Shown one piece after another: positions 1 through 8,492 of a DNA stretch of 64,000 nt. The notes beneath the pieces were generated by a model, which saw only the letters and a list, made by a program, of their open reading frames with translations, had not been told where the DNA came from and did not search any database. Both the position numbers and the translations under genes were made by a program. Position 1 is the stretch's first letter, and every line of letters starts with the position of its first letter. Location of the stretch: NCBI GenBank assembly GCA_030123625.1, contig CP126121.1, forward strand, positions 4,008,179 through 4,072,178, in the 5' to 3' direction. The stretch comes from Nitrospira sp. GTDB taxonomy: Bacteria > Nitrospirota > Nitrospiria > Nitrospirales > Nitrospiraceae.

Positions 1-99
1 GACAGATGATGGGCTAGCTACACATCGGCTTCTGCGCTCTTGACAGAATCCAGAGTCATCCGTAGTCTGAATGCAAGAGGTCTTTGGAGAGGACTCACC

Positions 100-648
100 A
101 TGATGGAACGGTTCGTCTTGATCAGGAACAATCGGGTTACCATTGCAAGTATGATTATGTTGCTCCTGTCGAGCCCGATCATCCAACCCGTCATATGGGC
201 CGACGAGTTACCGAAGGAGTCGGTGTTATCGCTGGGCGTGGCGAACAAAGCGATACAGGCGGCATTGGAAGCTTGCAAGAAGGACGGATATCGAGTGAGT
301 GTGTCCGTAGTGGATCGTGCCGGCGTCCTTCGTGCGATGGGACGTGCCGATGGAGCCGGACCGCACACAGTCGATAGCAGCCGGAAGAAAGCCTATACGG
401 CGGCAAGTGTGCGGCGTCCTACCAGTGAGTTGGCTGATCTCATCACGAAAAACCCCTCGCTGCAGTCCCTTCGGGACATGAGCGGCGATATTCTGATATT
501 GGGCGGGGGGCTGCCCATCGAAATCGGTGGGGAAGTGGTCGGGGGAATCGGGGTCGGTGGAGCACCGGGTACTCATCTTGATGATGCCTGCGCCCAGGAT
601 GGACTCGACGCGATCGGTGCAGCTCCGAAGGTTCCCATGCCGAAGTGA
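100..648 (+). CDS. Secreted GlcG/HbpS-type (heme-degrading/heme-binding fold) protein
   Basis: 182-residue protein with an N-terminal hydrophobic segment (about residues 10-30, ending near IWADEL) that looks like a signal peptide, followed by a GlcG/HbpS-type domain (DUF336). The family hallmark is the pattern of a conserved SVVDRAG strand, the KKAYTAAS helix and a Gly-rich C-terminal part (GGGLPIEIGGEVVGGIGVGG). I place the start at the ATG at 100 because GGAGAGGA lies just upstream; an upstream TTG at 40 would add 20 residues before the signal peptide. Members bind heme or small cofactors and are often periplasmic, but the ligand here is unknown. The next gene overlaps the stop by 4 bases, suggesting co-transcription. 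Confidence 0.8.
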   Translation: MMERFVLIRNNRVTIASMIMLLLSSPIIQPVIWADELPKESVLSLGVANKAIQAALEACKKDGYRVSVSVVDRAGVLRAMGRADGAGPHTVDSSRKKAYTAASVRRPTSELADLITKNPSLQSLRDMSGDILILGGGLPIEIGGEVVGGIGVGGAPGTHLDDACAQDGLDAIGAAPKVPMPK

Positions 649-1100
649 AAGCGCCACCATGGACCGCCCTCTTTGGAAGCGTGGTCCTCCTCTGCGTGGG
701 ATGTAACAGCAATACTCCCGAATCGGTTTCGGTTGAAATAGCCTCAACACGACTTCGTCTGACGATCGTGAGAACGGCGACGGATCCGTTCCTCCAGCGG
801 TTTAATCTCACTCTGAATGTCAAGGGAGCAAGCGGCTGTTTTTCTTCAACCGAATTGTTTCCGGATACCGGCTATGCCGGTCGACGTAATGTCTATCAGG
901 CGTTAACGGGGAGTATCTATGTGGTGGGGCAGTATGATGCACGTGCCATCGATCCACAGAACTGCCGAACAAACCTCAGAGAGTTTCGCCATCTTGATCG
1001 CGACGTGATATTTATAGGAAGCTTCGATCAAGATGAAGAAAAGCGATGGACATATTTTTCTGCCGTTCAGCGGCCCGAACGGCCGTTTGAGAAACATTGA
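645..1100 (+). CDS. Small hypothetical lipoprotein
   Basis: 151 residues, starting with GTG inside the stop of the previous gene (GTGA overlap). The N-terminus has a short hydrophobic stretch ending in LLCVGC at about residue 20, a plausible but non-ideal lipoprotein signal (Cys rather than Leu at -3). The remaining domain is mostly beta-strand-like, with two later cysteines (FSS region and PQNC) that could form a disulfide. I do not recognise a family. The overlap with the upstream secreted protein argues they are translated together. Confidence 0.6.
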   Translation: MKAPPWTALFGSVVLLCVGCNSNTPESVSVEIASTRLRLTIVRTATDPFLQRFNLTLNVKGASGCFSSTELFPDTGYAGRRNVYQALTGSIYVVGQYDARAIDPQNCRTNLREFRHLDRDVIFIGSFDQDEEKRWTYFSAVQRPERPFEKH

Positions 1101-1202
1101 TATCGGCTCTGAGCGAGAGAATCGCTGAAGAAACGACAGTAATGGCCTGATCGTGGTGCGGCGATACCAACGCGCTTCCTGCGACAGGCGAATCATCACG
1201 GC

Positions 1203-1412
1203 ATGCAACAACCGATCATTGGGTATCACCAAGATGACGATGGCGATTGGGTTGCCGATCTGGCCTGCGGCCATGGACAGCATGTGCGCCATCAGCCTCC
1301 ATTCACGAATCGTCCGTGGGTGCTCACCGTCGCAGGACGTAATCAATATTTGGGTACCCGTTTGAATTGCAAGAAGTGCGAGGAGCCGGCTGTCTCTCCA
1401 ACTTCAGGATGA
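1203..1412 (+). CDS. DUF3565 family protein
   Basis: 69-residue protein matching the small DUF3565 family along its whole length: the N-terminal GYHQDDDGDWVADLACGHGQ motif, the HVRHQPP and NRPWV segments, and a C-terminal LNCKKCEE motif. The conserved His and Cys residues (ACGHGQHVRH and CKKC) look like a metal site. The function is unknown in the literature I know. It stands alone between the lipoprotein gene and the YdbH-type gene. Confidence 0.82.
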   Translation: MQQPIIGYHQDDDGDWVADLACGHGQHVRHQPPFTNRPWVLTVAGRNQYLGTRLNCKKCEEPAVSPTSG

Positions 1413-1642
1413 ACTCCGACCATCCGTTTTTTCCGTCAGGACGCTCCATTTTACTTGCTGCTTGGCCGGCGGCAGCCTCAATGATGCCGTGGCCGCAGAG
1501 ACCAGTCCCGCTTCCATCTTCCTGCACCATAACCTCCATAACGCAAAGGAAAATCGTGTCTTACGGCAGAGCCGTTCGGGCCTCTTGACAGTGGATGAGA
1601 CTTTGTTTAACAACCGTTGCCACGTGAGTGAGGCGGAAACCT

Positions 1643-4444
1643 ATGTTGGCCCAACGATACCAGATTGCCGTTTTGCTTGGGTTGGTGGGTCTCTTGAGTT
1701 GCTATTTGCTGTTGCCTCTCGGTGCGTCTTATCTGTTGGCGAATAGACTTCGTGATCATGGGTACAGCAATGTCGTTCTCCAGCTCGGCTATCCAGGCTG
1801 GTCGCACATGCGCATCCCGGTGGTTTCGTTTCAACAGGATTTGGGCGAAGAACGACTGCTGGTCTCACTGACGGATGCGGAGATTCGATATGCCCCGACT
1901 CAGCTGCTTCAGGGGCGTGTCAGCCGTATCGTATTGCGGGACGCAGCCGTTCATATATTGAATGTCCAGTCCACAGAGCCCACCGCGCAGGATGGAGACG
2001 ATACGGATCAGTTTGATGGTGGGGAGTCACCGTGGCGATTGTTGACGGCGGGAGATCTCTTACGCAGTTTCCCAATACTTCCATTCGACGAGTTGCACCT
2101 GGATCATCTCACCATTTTTCGCGAGCAGGCGACGGGGCCGCTTCGCCGAGTGACGATCGATGGAAGTCTGACGTACAGCGACAGAGAAGTCGGTGGTCAC
2201 CTCGCATTTCGCGGGCGTGATACCGCGCCCTATGGCCTCATCGTCGTCGGGCATTCCGCCAGCACCTGGTCGGTGATCTTGGCGTCCCAGCGACCACAAT
2301 CGGCGCCGATTATTTCCTTGCAGTCGCAAGCGCATCCAAACGGCTCGCAGATTCAGGTCAAGGGGCGCCTTCAGATCAACGTGCAAGAACTGGCTCCATT
2401 CATCGCGCTCCTTGTCCCGATCGGGCCGGAACTGGAGAGAGTCACGGGAGAGATGGAGATCAATTGGGCGGGGCTTGCCGCCTCGGAGGCCGCACTCAGC
2501 TCTTTGTGGGACGATGAGCAAACACATCTGGACGGCGATATGCGCGTCAACGCGACGCTGCCGGCGCTAAAAGGTGTGGCAAAGGATATTGCGGTCACCT
2601 ACGAAGGTCGATTCGGAGGGAATGCCACGCAGGCAGAGTGGGCCGTCAATCCCGGTGTTTTGCTGACCGCGACGATCAATACCCAACCGCGCATTATTCC
2701 GGAAGCGGTCCGATCAATACTTCCTCATGGTGATCAGCCGGTACGGATTGAGAATAGGCAGCCCGTGCAGGGAACTCTCTATTGGAAGGAAACACCCGTA
2801 CGTACGGTGACGCAAGGGCCGTTGCATGTGACGTACGGTCGGACACCGGGACCATTGGTCGCGCAGTTCGAAACCACCCGCGCTGAGGGTCTTGGAAATG
2901 AGCTGGTGTCGGTAGAAGGAGCCTATCGTCTGGATGGCCTTCTTCCGAAGGCCATTACGGAGCGGCTTTCGGCAAAAGAGGCGATGGGAGGAGTCCAAGG
3001 GACGGTGAAGTTAGCGCGGACCCATATACATGGCGTGCTGTTGCCTCCCTCTTCAGTGACGGCGAAGCAGATCGGACAGGGCACCACACTCATTTCAAGC
3101 GTCACGCTGACTCTGTCGGAGCCGTTGACGGTTGAATGTGATTTGACGGCGATGCATTGCAGGGGAGGCGCGATGATTGCGACGGTTCGGGCTCCGACCA
3201 TGAGAATAAGCGGTCGGAATATTCGCATCGCGCAAGGTGTCTTGAGAATCAAGGAAGCGGAAACACTCAAGGCCGCATGGGCTGCGCACGGAACCTTGTG
3301 GGTCGCCGGAGTGAGCCCGGAGCCGAGTGCTTGGTGGCCTCCCACGAGTGATTGGACGATCAAATTCTCGGCTGATCAGACCGGCATCAAGGCCGACCTT
3401 CGAGTCGATATTCCGACGCACGAAGGGTTCGTGACCGCGAGAATCGAGCAGCCGCTGCAGACGGCGCAGGGAGTCATGCACGGCGTCATCGGTCCGCTGA
3501 CGTTCAACGGCACCGACCGTCGGCTCAGCAAGATGATCACGGGACTTCCTCCCTCAACCGATCTGATCGATGGGGTGTTCACAACCACCGTCGATGCGTC
3601 CTGGTCGAGCAGCTTCCGCGACCGGACCAATGTGGTGATGAAAGTGGTATCGGCGACGGCGAAAGTTGTGGCCGAGAAACTGTCGGGCCACTACTACGAC
3701 TCTATCGTGAAAGGTTTGAACACCACGATGGTGGTACACGCGCAGGGCCTCGATTCAATCGTGATGACCCAACCGGCTTCGATCTTCATTGCCGCAGTCC
3801 AGAGCGGGGTGGATTTCGCCAATCTCACGGCCTCCTACCAGGTTAGGTGGAAATTGGAGGATGATCTGCCGACTGTCGATATAAGAGATTTCCAGTGCGA
3901 AGTATTCGGAGGAACGATCAGCAATCCGGGCTCTGTGCTGGATTTGGCCAAGCCACCGGTTACAACGACGTTTTCTTTGCAGAATCTTGATCTGGCGAAA
4001 ATTCTCAACGTGGAACAACAGAGGGGACTCCAGGGAACCGGAACACTCAACGGGACGCTTCCCGTCACCATCACATCGGATGGGGTCGTCGTGCAAGATG
4101 GACTGATCGAGGCGCAGCCGCCGGGGGGCATCATTCGGTACGCATCGACGCCGGACTCGTCAAAGATGCTGTCGGAGTCAGATCGGCAACTCGAGCTCGT
4201 CGCGCAAGCGCTCAACAATTTTCAGTATTCGCTGTTGCGCGTCGGCGTGAAATACGGCGAAACCGGCATGTTGGATCTGAATGCTCGATTGGAAGGCCGC
4301 AATCCTGACCTCAGGAATACTCCTCCGATTCACTTCAACCTGACCGTGCAAGAGCATATCCCCACGCTCCTCAAAAGTCTCCGCTTGGTCGAGGATATCC
4401 AAGGGACGATTGAAAGAAGATATAGACGACTAGGACCGTTATGA
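1643..4444 (+). CDS. ydbH: YdbH-type intermembrane tether (AsmA-like)
   Basis: About 933 residues. One transmembrane anchor at the N-terminus (roughly residues 6-28) is followed by a long, beta-rich region typical of AsmA/YdbH bridge proteins, with the characteristic C-terminal segments GGTISNPG, LDLAKIL, LNGTLPVTI and the final motif about linear, repetitive beta strands. E. coli YdbH is of similar length (about 880). In E. coli YdbH spans the periplasm from the inner membrane and pairs with the outer-membrane lipoprotein YnbE to support lipid homeostasis. The next gene overlaps by 4 bases and encodes YnbE- and YdbL-like sequence, which strongly supports the call. ATG at 1643 follows an AGGCGG site; a GTG at 1628 is an alternative. 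Confidence 0.88.
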   Translation: MLAQRYQIAVLLGLVGLLSCYLLLPLGASYLLANRLRDHGYSNVVLQLGYPGWSHMRIPVVSFQQDLGEERLLVSLTDAEIRYAPTQLLQGRVSRIVLRDAAVHILNVQSTEPTAQDGDDTDQFDGGESPWRLLTAGDLLRSFPILPFDELHLDHLTIFREQATGPLRRVTIDGSLTYSDREVGGHLAFRGRDTAPYGLIVVGHSASTWSVILASQRPQSAPIISLQSQAHPNGSQIQVKGRLQINVQELAPFIALLVPIGPELERVTGEMEINWAGLAASEAALSSLWDDEQTHLDGDMRVNATLPALKGVAKDIAVTYEGRFGGNATQAEWAVNPGVLLTATINTQPRIIPEAVRSILPHGDQPVRIENRQPVQGTLYWKETPVRTVTQGPLHVTYGRTPGPLVAQFETTRAEGLGNELVSVEGAYRLDGLLPKAITERLSAKEAMGGVQGTVKLARTHIHGVLLPPSSVTAKQIGQGTTLISSVTLTLSEPLTVECDLTAMHCRGGAMIATVRAPTMRISGRNIRIAQGVLRIKEAETLKAAWAAHGTLWVAGVSPEPSAWWPPTSDWTIKFSADQTGIKADLRVDIPTHEGFVTARIEQPLQTAQGVMHGVIGPLTFNGTDRRLSKMITGLPPSTDLIDGVFTTTVDASWSSSFRDRTNVVMKVVSATAKVVAEKLSGHYYDSIVKGLNTTMVVHAQGLDSIVMTQPASIFIAAVQSGVDFANLTASYQVRWKLEDDLPTVDIRDFQCEVFGGTISNPGSVLDLAKPPVTTTFSLQNLDLAKILNVEQQRGLQGTGTLNGTLPVTITSDGVVVQDGLIEAQPPGGIIRYASTPDSSKMLSESDRQLELVAQALNNFQYSLLRVGVKYGETGMLDLNARLEGRNPDLRNTPPIHFNLTVQEHIPTLLKSLRLVEDIQGTIERRYRRLGPL

Positions 4445-4872
4445 GGCCGACCATGCGGAGTGGAACCATAGGAATAGGCGTCGGCGTGTCGGCGTGGATC
4501 ACGCTGTTCCTGGCTGTGTGTGCCTGTACTCCACGAGTGGAAGTGGCTGCGTCGGAGAAGCCGATTACGATCAATCTGAATCTGAAGATCGATCATGAGA
4601 TTCGGCTGAAAGTCGACAAAGACTTGGATCACGTGTTGTCGAATGACAGCGGTCTGCTGGATGAAGCAAAAGCCGAGGGACGGGTCGAGGAGAAGAGCAA
4701 CGGCTATCTGAGAGCGGTGAACCCCTCCAATGCTGAAGTGCAGGCGTTGATTGAGGAGGTCAATCAGAAGCGGCGGCAGGCCTATGAGGATATCGCAGCG
4801 CGAAACCGTATCAGCGTCCAGGCCGTTGAAGCACTCGCCGGAGAAAAAGCCATTCGGAATACCAAACCATGA
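4441..4872 (+). CDS. YnbE-YdbL fusion lipoprotein (DUF1318 at C-terminus)
   Basis: 143 residues encoding two proteins that are separate in E. coli. Residues 1-28 are a signal peptide; the cysteine at 29 begins CTPRVEVAAS, the same start as mature YnbE, followed by KPITINLNLKIDHEI, the YnbE strand. From about residue 76 (LDEAKAEGRV) the sequence becomes YdbL-like (DUF1318): GYLRAV, ALIEEVNQKRRQAYEDIA and VQAVEALAGEKA. YdbL's own signal peptide is absent, so one lipidated polypeptide would carry both parts. The start overlaps the ydbH stop (ATGA), giving a two-gene operon. In E. coli YnbE forms the outer-membrane end of the YdbH bridge and YdbL acts on YnbE; fusion implies fixed 1:1 stoichiometry. 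Confidence 0.85.
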   Translation: MRPTMRSGTIGIGVGVSAWITLFLAVCACTPRVEVAASEKPITINLNLKIDHEIRLKVDKDLDHVLSNDSGLLDEAKAEGRVEEKSNGYLRAVNPSNAEVQALIEEVNQKRRQAYEDIAARNRISVQAVEALAGEKAIRNTKP

Positions 4873-4914
4873 CACGTTATTGAAAGCCCGGGTGGCTGGA
4901 TCAAGAAATCAACG

Positions 4915-5559
4915 CTATCCGTAGCGATCGTTCTTCCATGGAAACGCGGTGTTGGAATACCCGCGGACCTCCCAAAACCCCTTCTCGTCTTTATCTGAGA
5001 ACGTAATATTCTTCACCCATTTCGCCCCTTTCCAGGCATAACGTTTCGGGATGATCATACGTACCGGCCCACCATGGTCTCGGGATAGGGGTTTGCCGTT
5101 CCAGCTATGGGCCAGCAGTACATCGTCATCGTCACAAGCCTCAAGCGGGAGGTTCGTCGTGTAGTCGTCGTAGGACTGGAACAGGACAAACCGGGCGAGC
5201 GACAGCGGTTTCACGATGGACATGATGTGCTTGAAATTCACGCCTTCCCAGTCATTGTCGTAACGACTCCATGAGGTCACGCAGTGAAAGTCGGACCGAT
5301 CCTTGAATGGAGGTTGGGCAAGAAATTGCTCCCATGTCCAGGTGACGGGAGCAGCGACAAACCCGCCGATGCTGAGCCGCCATTCGTCTAAGGTAATTTC
5401 CGGTTTGAAGCCCAAGTCCAATACAGGAAAGTTATCGACGAGGTGTTGACCTGGAGGCAGGCGATCATCGCCTTCGTAAAAGACTTCTCGTTCTTCTCCT
5501 CCTCGTCGAGCCCGGGCCCATTGTTCTTTGGTCCTGGTCAGTCTGCTTGATTCATCCAT
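4915..5559 (-). CDS. Sulfite-oxidase-like molybdopterin oxidoreductase
   Basis: 214 residues of the soluble, sulfite oxidase/YedY-type molybdopterin-binding domain. Visible landmarks are LDEWRLSIGG, the molybdenum-ligand cysteine in FHCVTSWSR, NWEGVNFKHI, a LPLEACDDDDVLLAHSWNG segment and the HGGPVRMIIPKRYAWKGAKW signature. No Tat signal or haem domain is seen, so it is probably cytoplasmic. The physiological substrate cannot be read from the sequence. It is transcribed convergently with the YnbE-YdbL gene and is monocistronic. Confidence 0.85.
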   Translation of the reverse strand: MDESSRLTRTKEQWARARRGGEEREVFYEGDDRLPPGQHLVDNFPVLDLGFKPEITLDEWRLSIGGFVAAPVTWTWEQFLAQPPFKDRSDFHCVTSWSRYDNDWEGVNFKHIMSIVKPLSLARFVLFQSYDDYTTNLPLEACDDDDVLLAHSWNGKPLSRDHGGPVRMIIPKRYAWKGAKWVKNITFSDKDEKGFWEVRGYSNTAFPWKNDRYG

Positions 5560-5831
5560 TCCGACCTCCCCTTACAGACTACGGGAATTGAACGGATCCG
5601 GCAACACTGATCGGTGGTTGAGAAAGTCGGCAACCGAACATTTCGTCGAACAGTAGCCTCCATGGGACTTTAAACACTTTTCACTTGCCGCTCAGCCATA
5701 TAAGTGTTCTGGCCTAGAAGCAACTCGCCTTGGCCGAAGGGTTCTTGTTCGATGCTGTGCCGGTTGTCATAAGCGGGTCGCAGTGAAACCAGGGGATGAA
5801 TGCCTGACCGATTGACGACGCACGGCGAAGG

Positions 5832-7427
5832 ATGTCAGGCTATGATGACACGACAGTCTCAAAGGTCATCGGAATGAGTGAGTACAACCAAACTCTGATC
5901 CCACCGTACGACGACTATAATCAAGAGCTCGTCACGAATGTGCATCCCGCCGATTGGGTCAATCCAGAGCCGACCGGCCGCTACAATCTCGTCATAGTCG
6001 GAGCGGGAACCGCCGGGTTGATCACGGCCGTCATCGCCGCGAGTCTCGGAGCGAAGGTCGCATTGATCGAAAAACATCTGATGGGAGGAGACCGTCTCAA
6101 TGTCGGGTGTGTGCCGTCGAAAGCAGTGATTCGAGCAGCCAGAGCTTGGGCGGACTTACGGAAGGCCACAGAGTTCGGCCTTCATATTCCCGCCGGCGTA
6201 AAGTATGACTTCGGCGCGGTGATGGCGCGCATGAGAAAACTGCGGGCCCGCATCAGCCGGAACGACTCCGCCCGGCGATATGCGAAGCTCGGCGTAGACG
6301 TGTATATCGGCAGCGGACGGTTCCTCGGTTTTGACACGGTCCAAGTGGAAGGTCCGGCCGGGAATCGGGTGCTCACCTTCGCGAGAGCCGCCGTCTGTAC
6401 GGGGGCGAGAGCGGCGGTTCCTGAGACGCCAGGCCTTCAGGAGGCCGGCTATCTGACGAATGAAACCGTTTTTTCCCTGACTGAGGTGCCGCAGCGTCTG
6501 GGCGTCATCGGGGCCGGGCCTATCGGATGTGAGCTGGCGCAGTCCTTCGCCAGATTTGGAAGCCAAGTCTATCTGATCGAAGCGACGCACGGCATCCTGC
6601 CGAACGAGGATCGAGATGCGGCGGGTATCGTTGAACAACAGATGCTTCGCGACGGCGTGAAGCTGCTCTGCTGCGGAAAATATCTGAAAGTGGGAAAAAC
6701 CGAAGGCGGGAAACGTCTGACGGTCGATTCGCATGGCCAACACTACGATGTCGTCGTCGACGAGATTCTCGTCGCGGTCGGTCGGACCCCGAACGTCGAA
6801 AGGATCGGTTTGGAGACCGCCGGAGTCTCGTACGATAAGAACGGGATCAGAGTCGATGCCCGATTGCAATCGACCAATCCCAAGATTTTCGCGGCCGGTG
6901 ACGTTTGTTCACGCTATAAGTTCACGCATGCCGCCGATGCCATGGCGCACATCGTCATCCGGAACGCGCTGTTCCCTCATCCCTTGGGGCTGGGGTACGC
7001 CAGCGTGGAGTCGTTGAGCATGCCATGGTGCACCTTTACCGAACCGGAAATTGCTCATGTCGGGCTGTACGAAAAAGAGGCGAAGGAAAAGGGAATCAAG
7101 GTTGAGACCTATACGTACAAATTGGATGAAGTTGATCGGGCAATCCTGGATGGAGAGGACGAAGGGTTTGCGCGGGTGCATATTCAAAAGGGGACGCACA
7201 AGATCCTCGGCGCGACGATCGTGGCTGCCCATGCGGGCGACATGATCAGCGAATTTTCAGTTGCGATGAAGGCAGGAGCAGGTGCCAAGACGATCGCCGA
7301 AACGATTCATCCCTATCCTACCCAGGCCGAGGTGAGCAAAAAAGTGGTCAATCTCTGCCGAAAGGCGCACTTTCCACAGCGAATACAACAACTGTTAACA
7401 AAGCTGTTCGAATGGATGAGACGCTGA
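5832..7427 (+). CDS. Mercuric-reductase-like FAD pyridine nucleotide-disulfide oxidoreductase, first redox Cys replaced
   Basis: 531 residues: an N-terminal extension, FAD-binding GAGTAGL at about residue 57, a second dinucleotide motif (GVIGAGPIGCELAQ), FAD site FAAGDVCS, and a C-terminal dimerisation domain with HPYPTQAE. The active-site motif normally reads Cys-x4-Cys; here the first Cys is Arg88 (CGT at 6093-6095) and only Cys93 remains. A single T-to-C change from TGT would explain this. Without the pair the classical disulfide chemistry should be lost, leaving at most NAD(P)H/FAD oxidase or diaphorase activity. The start could also be ATG at 5874. Substrate unknown. Confidence 0.85.
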   Translation: MSGYDDTTVSKVIGMSEYNQTLIPPYDDYNQELVTNVHPADWVNPEPTGRYNLVIVGAGTAGLITAVIAASLGAKVALIEKHLMGGDRLNVGCVPSKAVIRAARAWADLRKATEFGLHIPAGVKYDFGAVMARMRKLRARISRNDSARRYAKLGVDVYIGSGRFLGFDTVQVEGPAGNRVLTFARAAVCTGARAAVPETPGLQEAGYLTNETVFSLTEVPQRLGVIGAGPIGCELAQSFARFGSQVYLIEATHGILPNEDRDAAGIVEQQMLRDGVKLLCCGKYLKVGKTEGGKRLTVDSHGQHYDVVVDEILVAVGRTPNVERIGLETAGVSYDKNGIRVDARLQSTNPKIFAAGDVCSRYKFTHAADAMAHIVIRNALFPHPLGLGYASVESLSMPWCTFTEPEIAHVGLYEKEAKEKGIKVETYTYKLDEVDRAILDGEDEGFARVHIQKGTHKILGATIVAAHAGDMISEFSVAMKAGAGAKTIAETIHPYPTQAEVSKKVVNLCRKAHFPQRIQQLLTKLFEWMRR

Positions 7428-7530
7428 ATGATGGCGCATGAGAGACCATCGTATTCGCAAGCCTATGTCGCGATAGCCGCAGGAGGTGCGATGGCGCTTG
7501 CCGGCCCGGTAGAGAGTTCACGCGTCGCGA

Positions 7531-7932
7531 TTATTGGATAGAGTTGGCAAAACCGCTACGGGTGATTTCAGCGCGCACGCGATCCCCCACTTTGTTGCTG
7601 CCGCGCAATTGCTTGGTTTCTCGGCTTATGTGGAGCTGAACCTGATTCCCTTCGTAATCTTCGACCGTGTAGACCTCACCCTTGATATGCTTGATCATTC
7701 CGCCGATTGTCTTCCACGCCGGACCCGGCTTACGGTCCGATGGACCGACAGTGGAGGGAGAGGTCGTTTCCCGCACTGACGCCACCACTTCTGTTGCCGC
7801 TGCGGCTGCCGAATAGAGACCTGACTTCTTCACGTCCTTTGAGCTTGCGGCTGTCATGGACGGCACAACCAAAGAAAGAACGGCTAGTCCTCTCAGGACA
7901 CCCGGAAGGATTTTCATACGATGCCTCTCCAT
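7531..7932 (-). CDS. Small secreted hypothetical protein
   Basis: 133 residues from the ATG at 7932, chosen because AGGAGG lies 7-8 bases upstream; a longer frame exists but has no such site. An N-terminal signal peptide (MKILPGVLRGLAVLSLVV... cleaving after TAAS-like residues) is followed by a low-complexity linker and a compact basic C-terminal domain (GGMIKHIKGEVYTVEDYEGN, VGDRVRAEITRSG) that resembles a small OB-like beta domain seen in periplasmic proteins of nitrite oxidisers. No catalytic motif is visible. Function unknown. Confidence 0.65.
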   Translation of the reverse strand: MERHRMKILPGVLRGLAVLSLVVPSMTAASSKDVKKSGLYSAAAAATEVVASVRETTSPSTVGPSDRKPGPAWKTIGGMIKHIKGEVYTVEDYEGNQVQLHISRETKQLRGSNKVGDRVRAEITRSGFANSIQ

Positions 7933-8492
7933 CGCGCACCTCCTGGTACAATACGATGCGAATCGCACGAGTTTGCAGCAAAGTATGTGCCTATCGAGGG
8001 GAAAGATGGAAAAACGATGGCTCTCAGTCGGAAATTACCGCGGGAAAGCGTCGTGCTTCCATGGAATCAGTGAAAAAACGGCACATCGTTGACCAAAACT
8101 GCACGGCAATCGCCACTGACGGAGTCATGCTGATACACAGTGAATGATCACAGCGACCCCACGGAAAGAAAACCTGAAATCTCCGCTATCCTCGTTCGGC
8201 TGGTCCAATCGAACTGATCACGGTGATCGGTGGGACCAGTGCTGACAAACTTCACCGCTCCGAGCGCTCGGATCATTCAAGGAAGCGGACGAAATCGTAG
8301 ATTCGTACCGCGCCGAGATGATGAAGCGGTAGTGTTCCGGCGAGAGTGCCGCGGGGGGTTGGTCAGCATCCTGCAAAACCCCCTAAAGAGTGGACGTTTC
8401 CGGTCTCGCCTGATAGATGAGGCAATGTGGGCTCTGCACTGTCATAGACGAATCCGACATTCGGATGTAGTAGGACCCTGTTAGAATGCCTC
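7933..8492. other. Gene-free stretch upstream of the nucleotidyltransferase gene
   Basis: 560 bases between divergent genes. Short frames occur on both strands but none has a good ribosome site or recognisable composition. It must hold the promoters of both flanking genes, but I cannot assign -35/-10 boxes with confidence. No repeat or RNA structure stands out. Confidence 0.4.

Noticed and set aside
8230..8484. 84-codon plus frame before the nucleotidyltransferase gene
   Set aside because: No ribosome site, Arg-rich random-like composition and no homology recognised.
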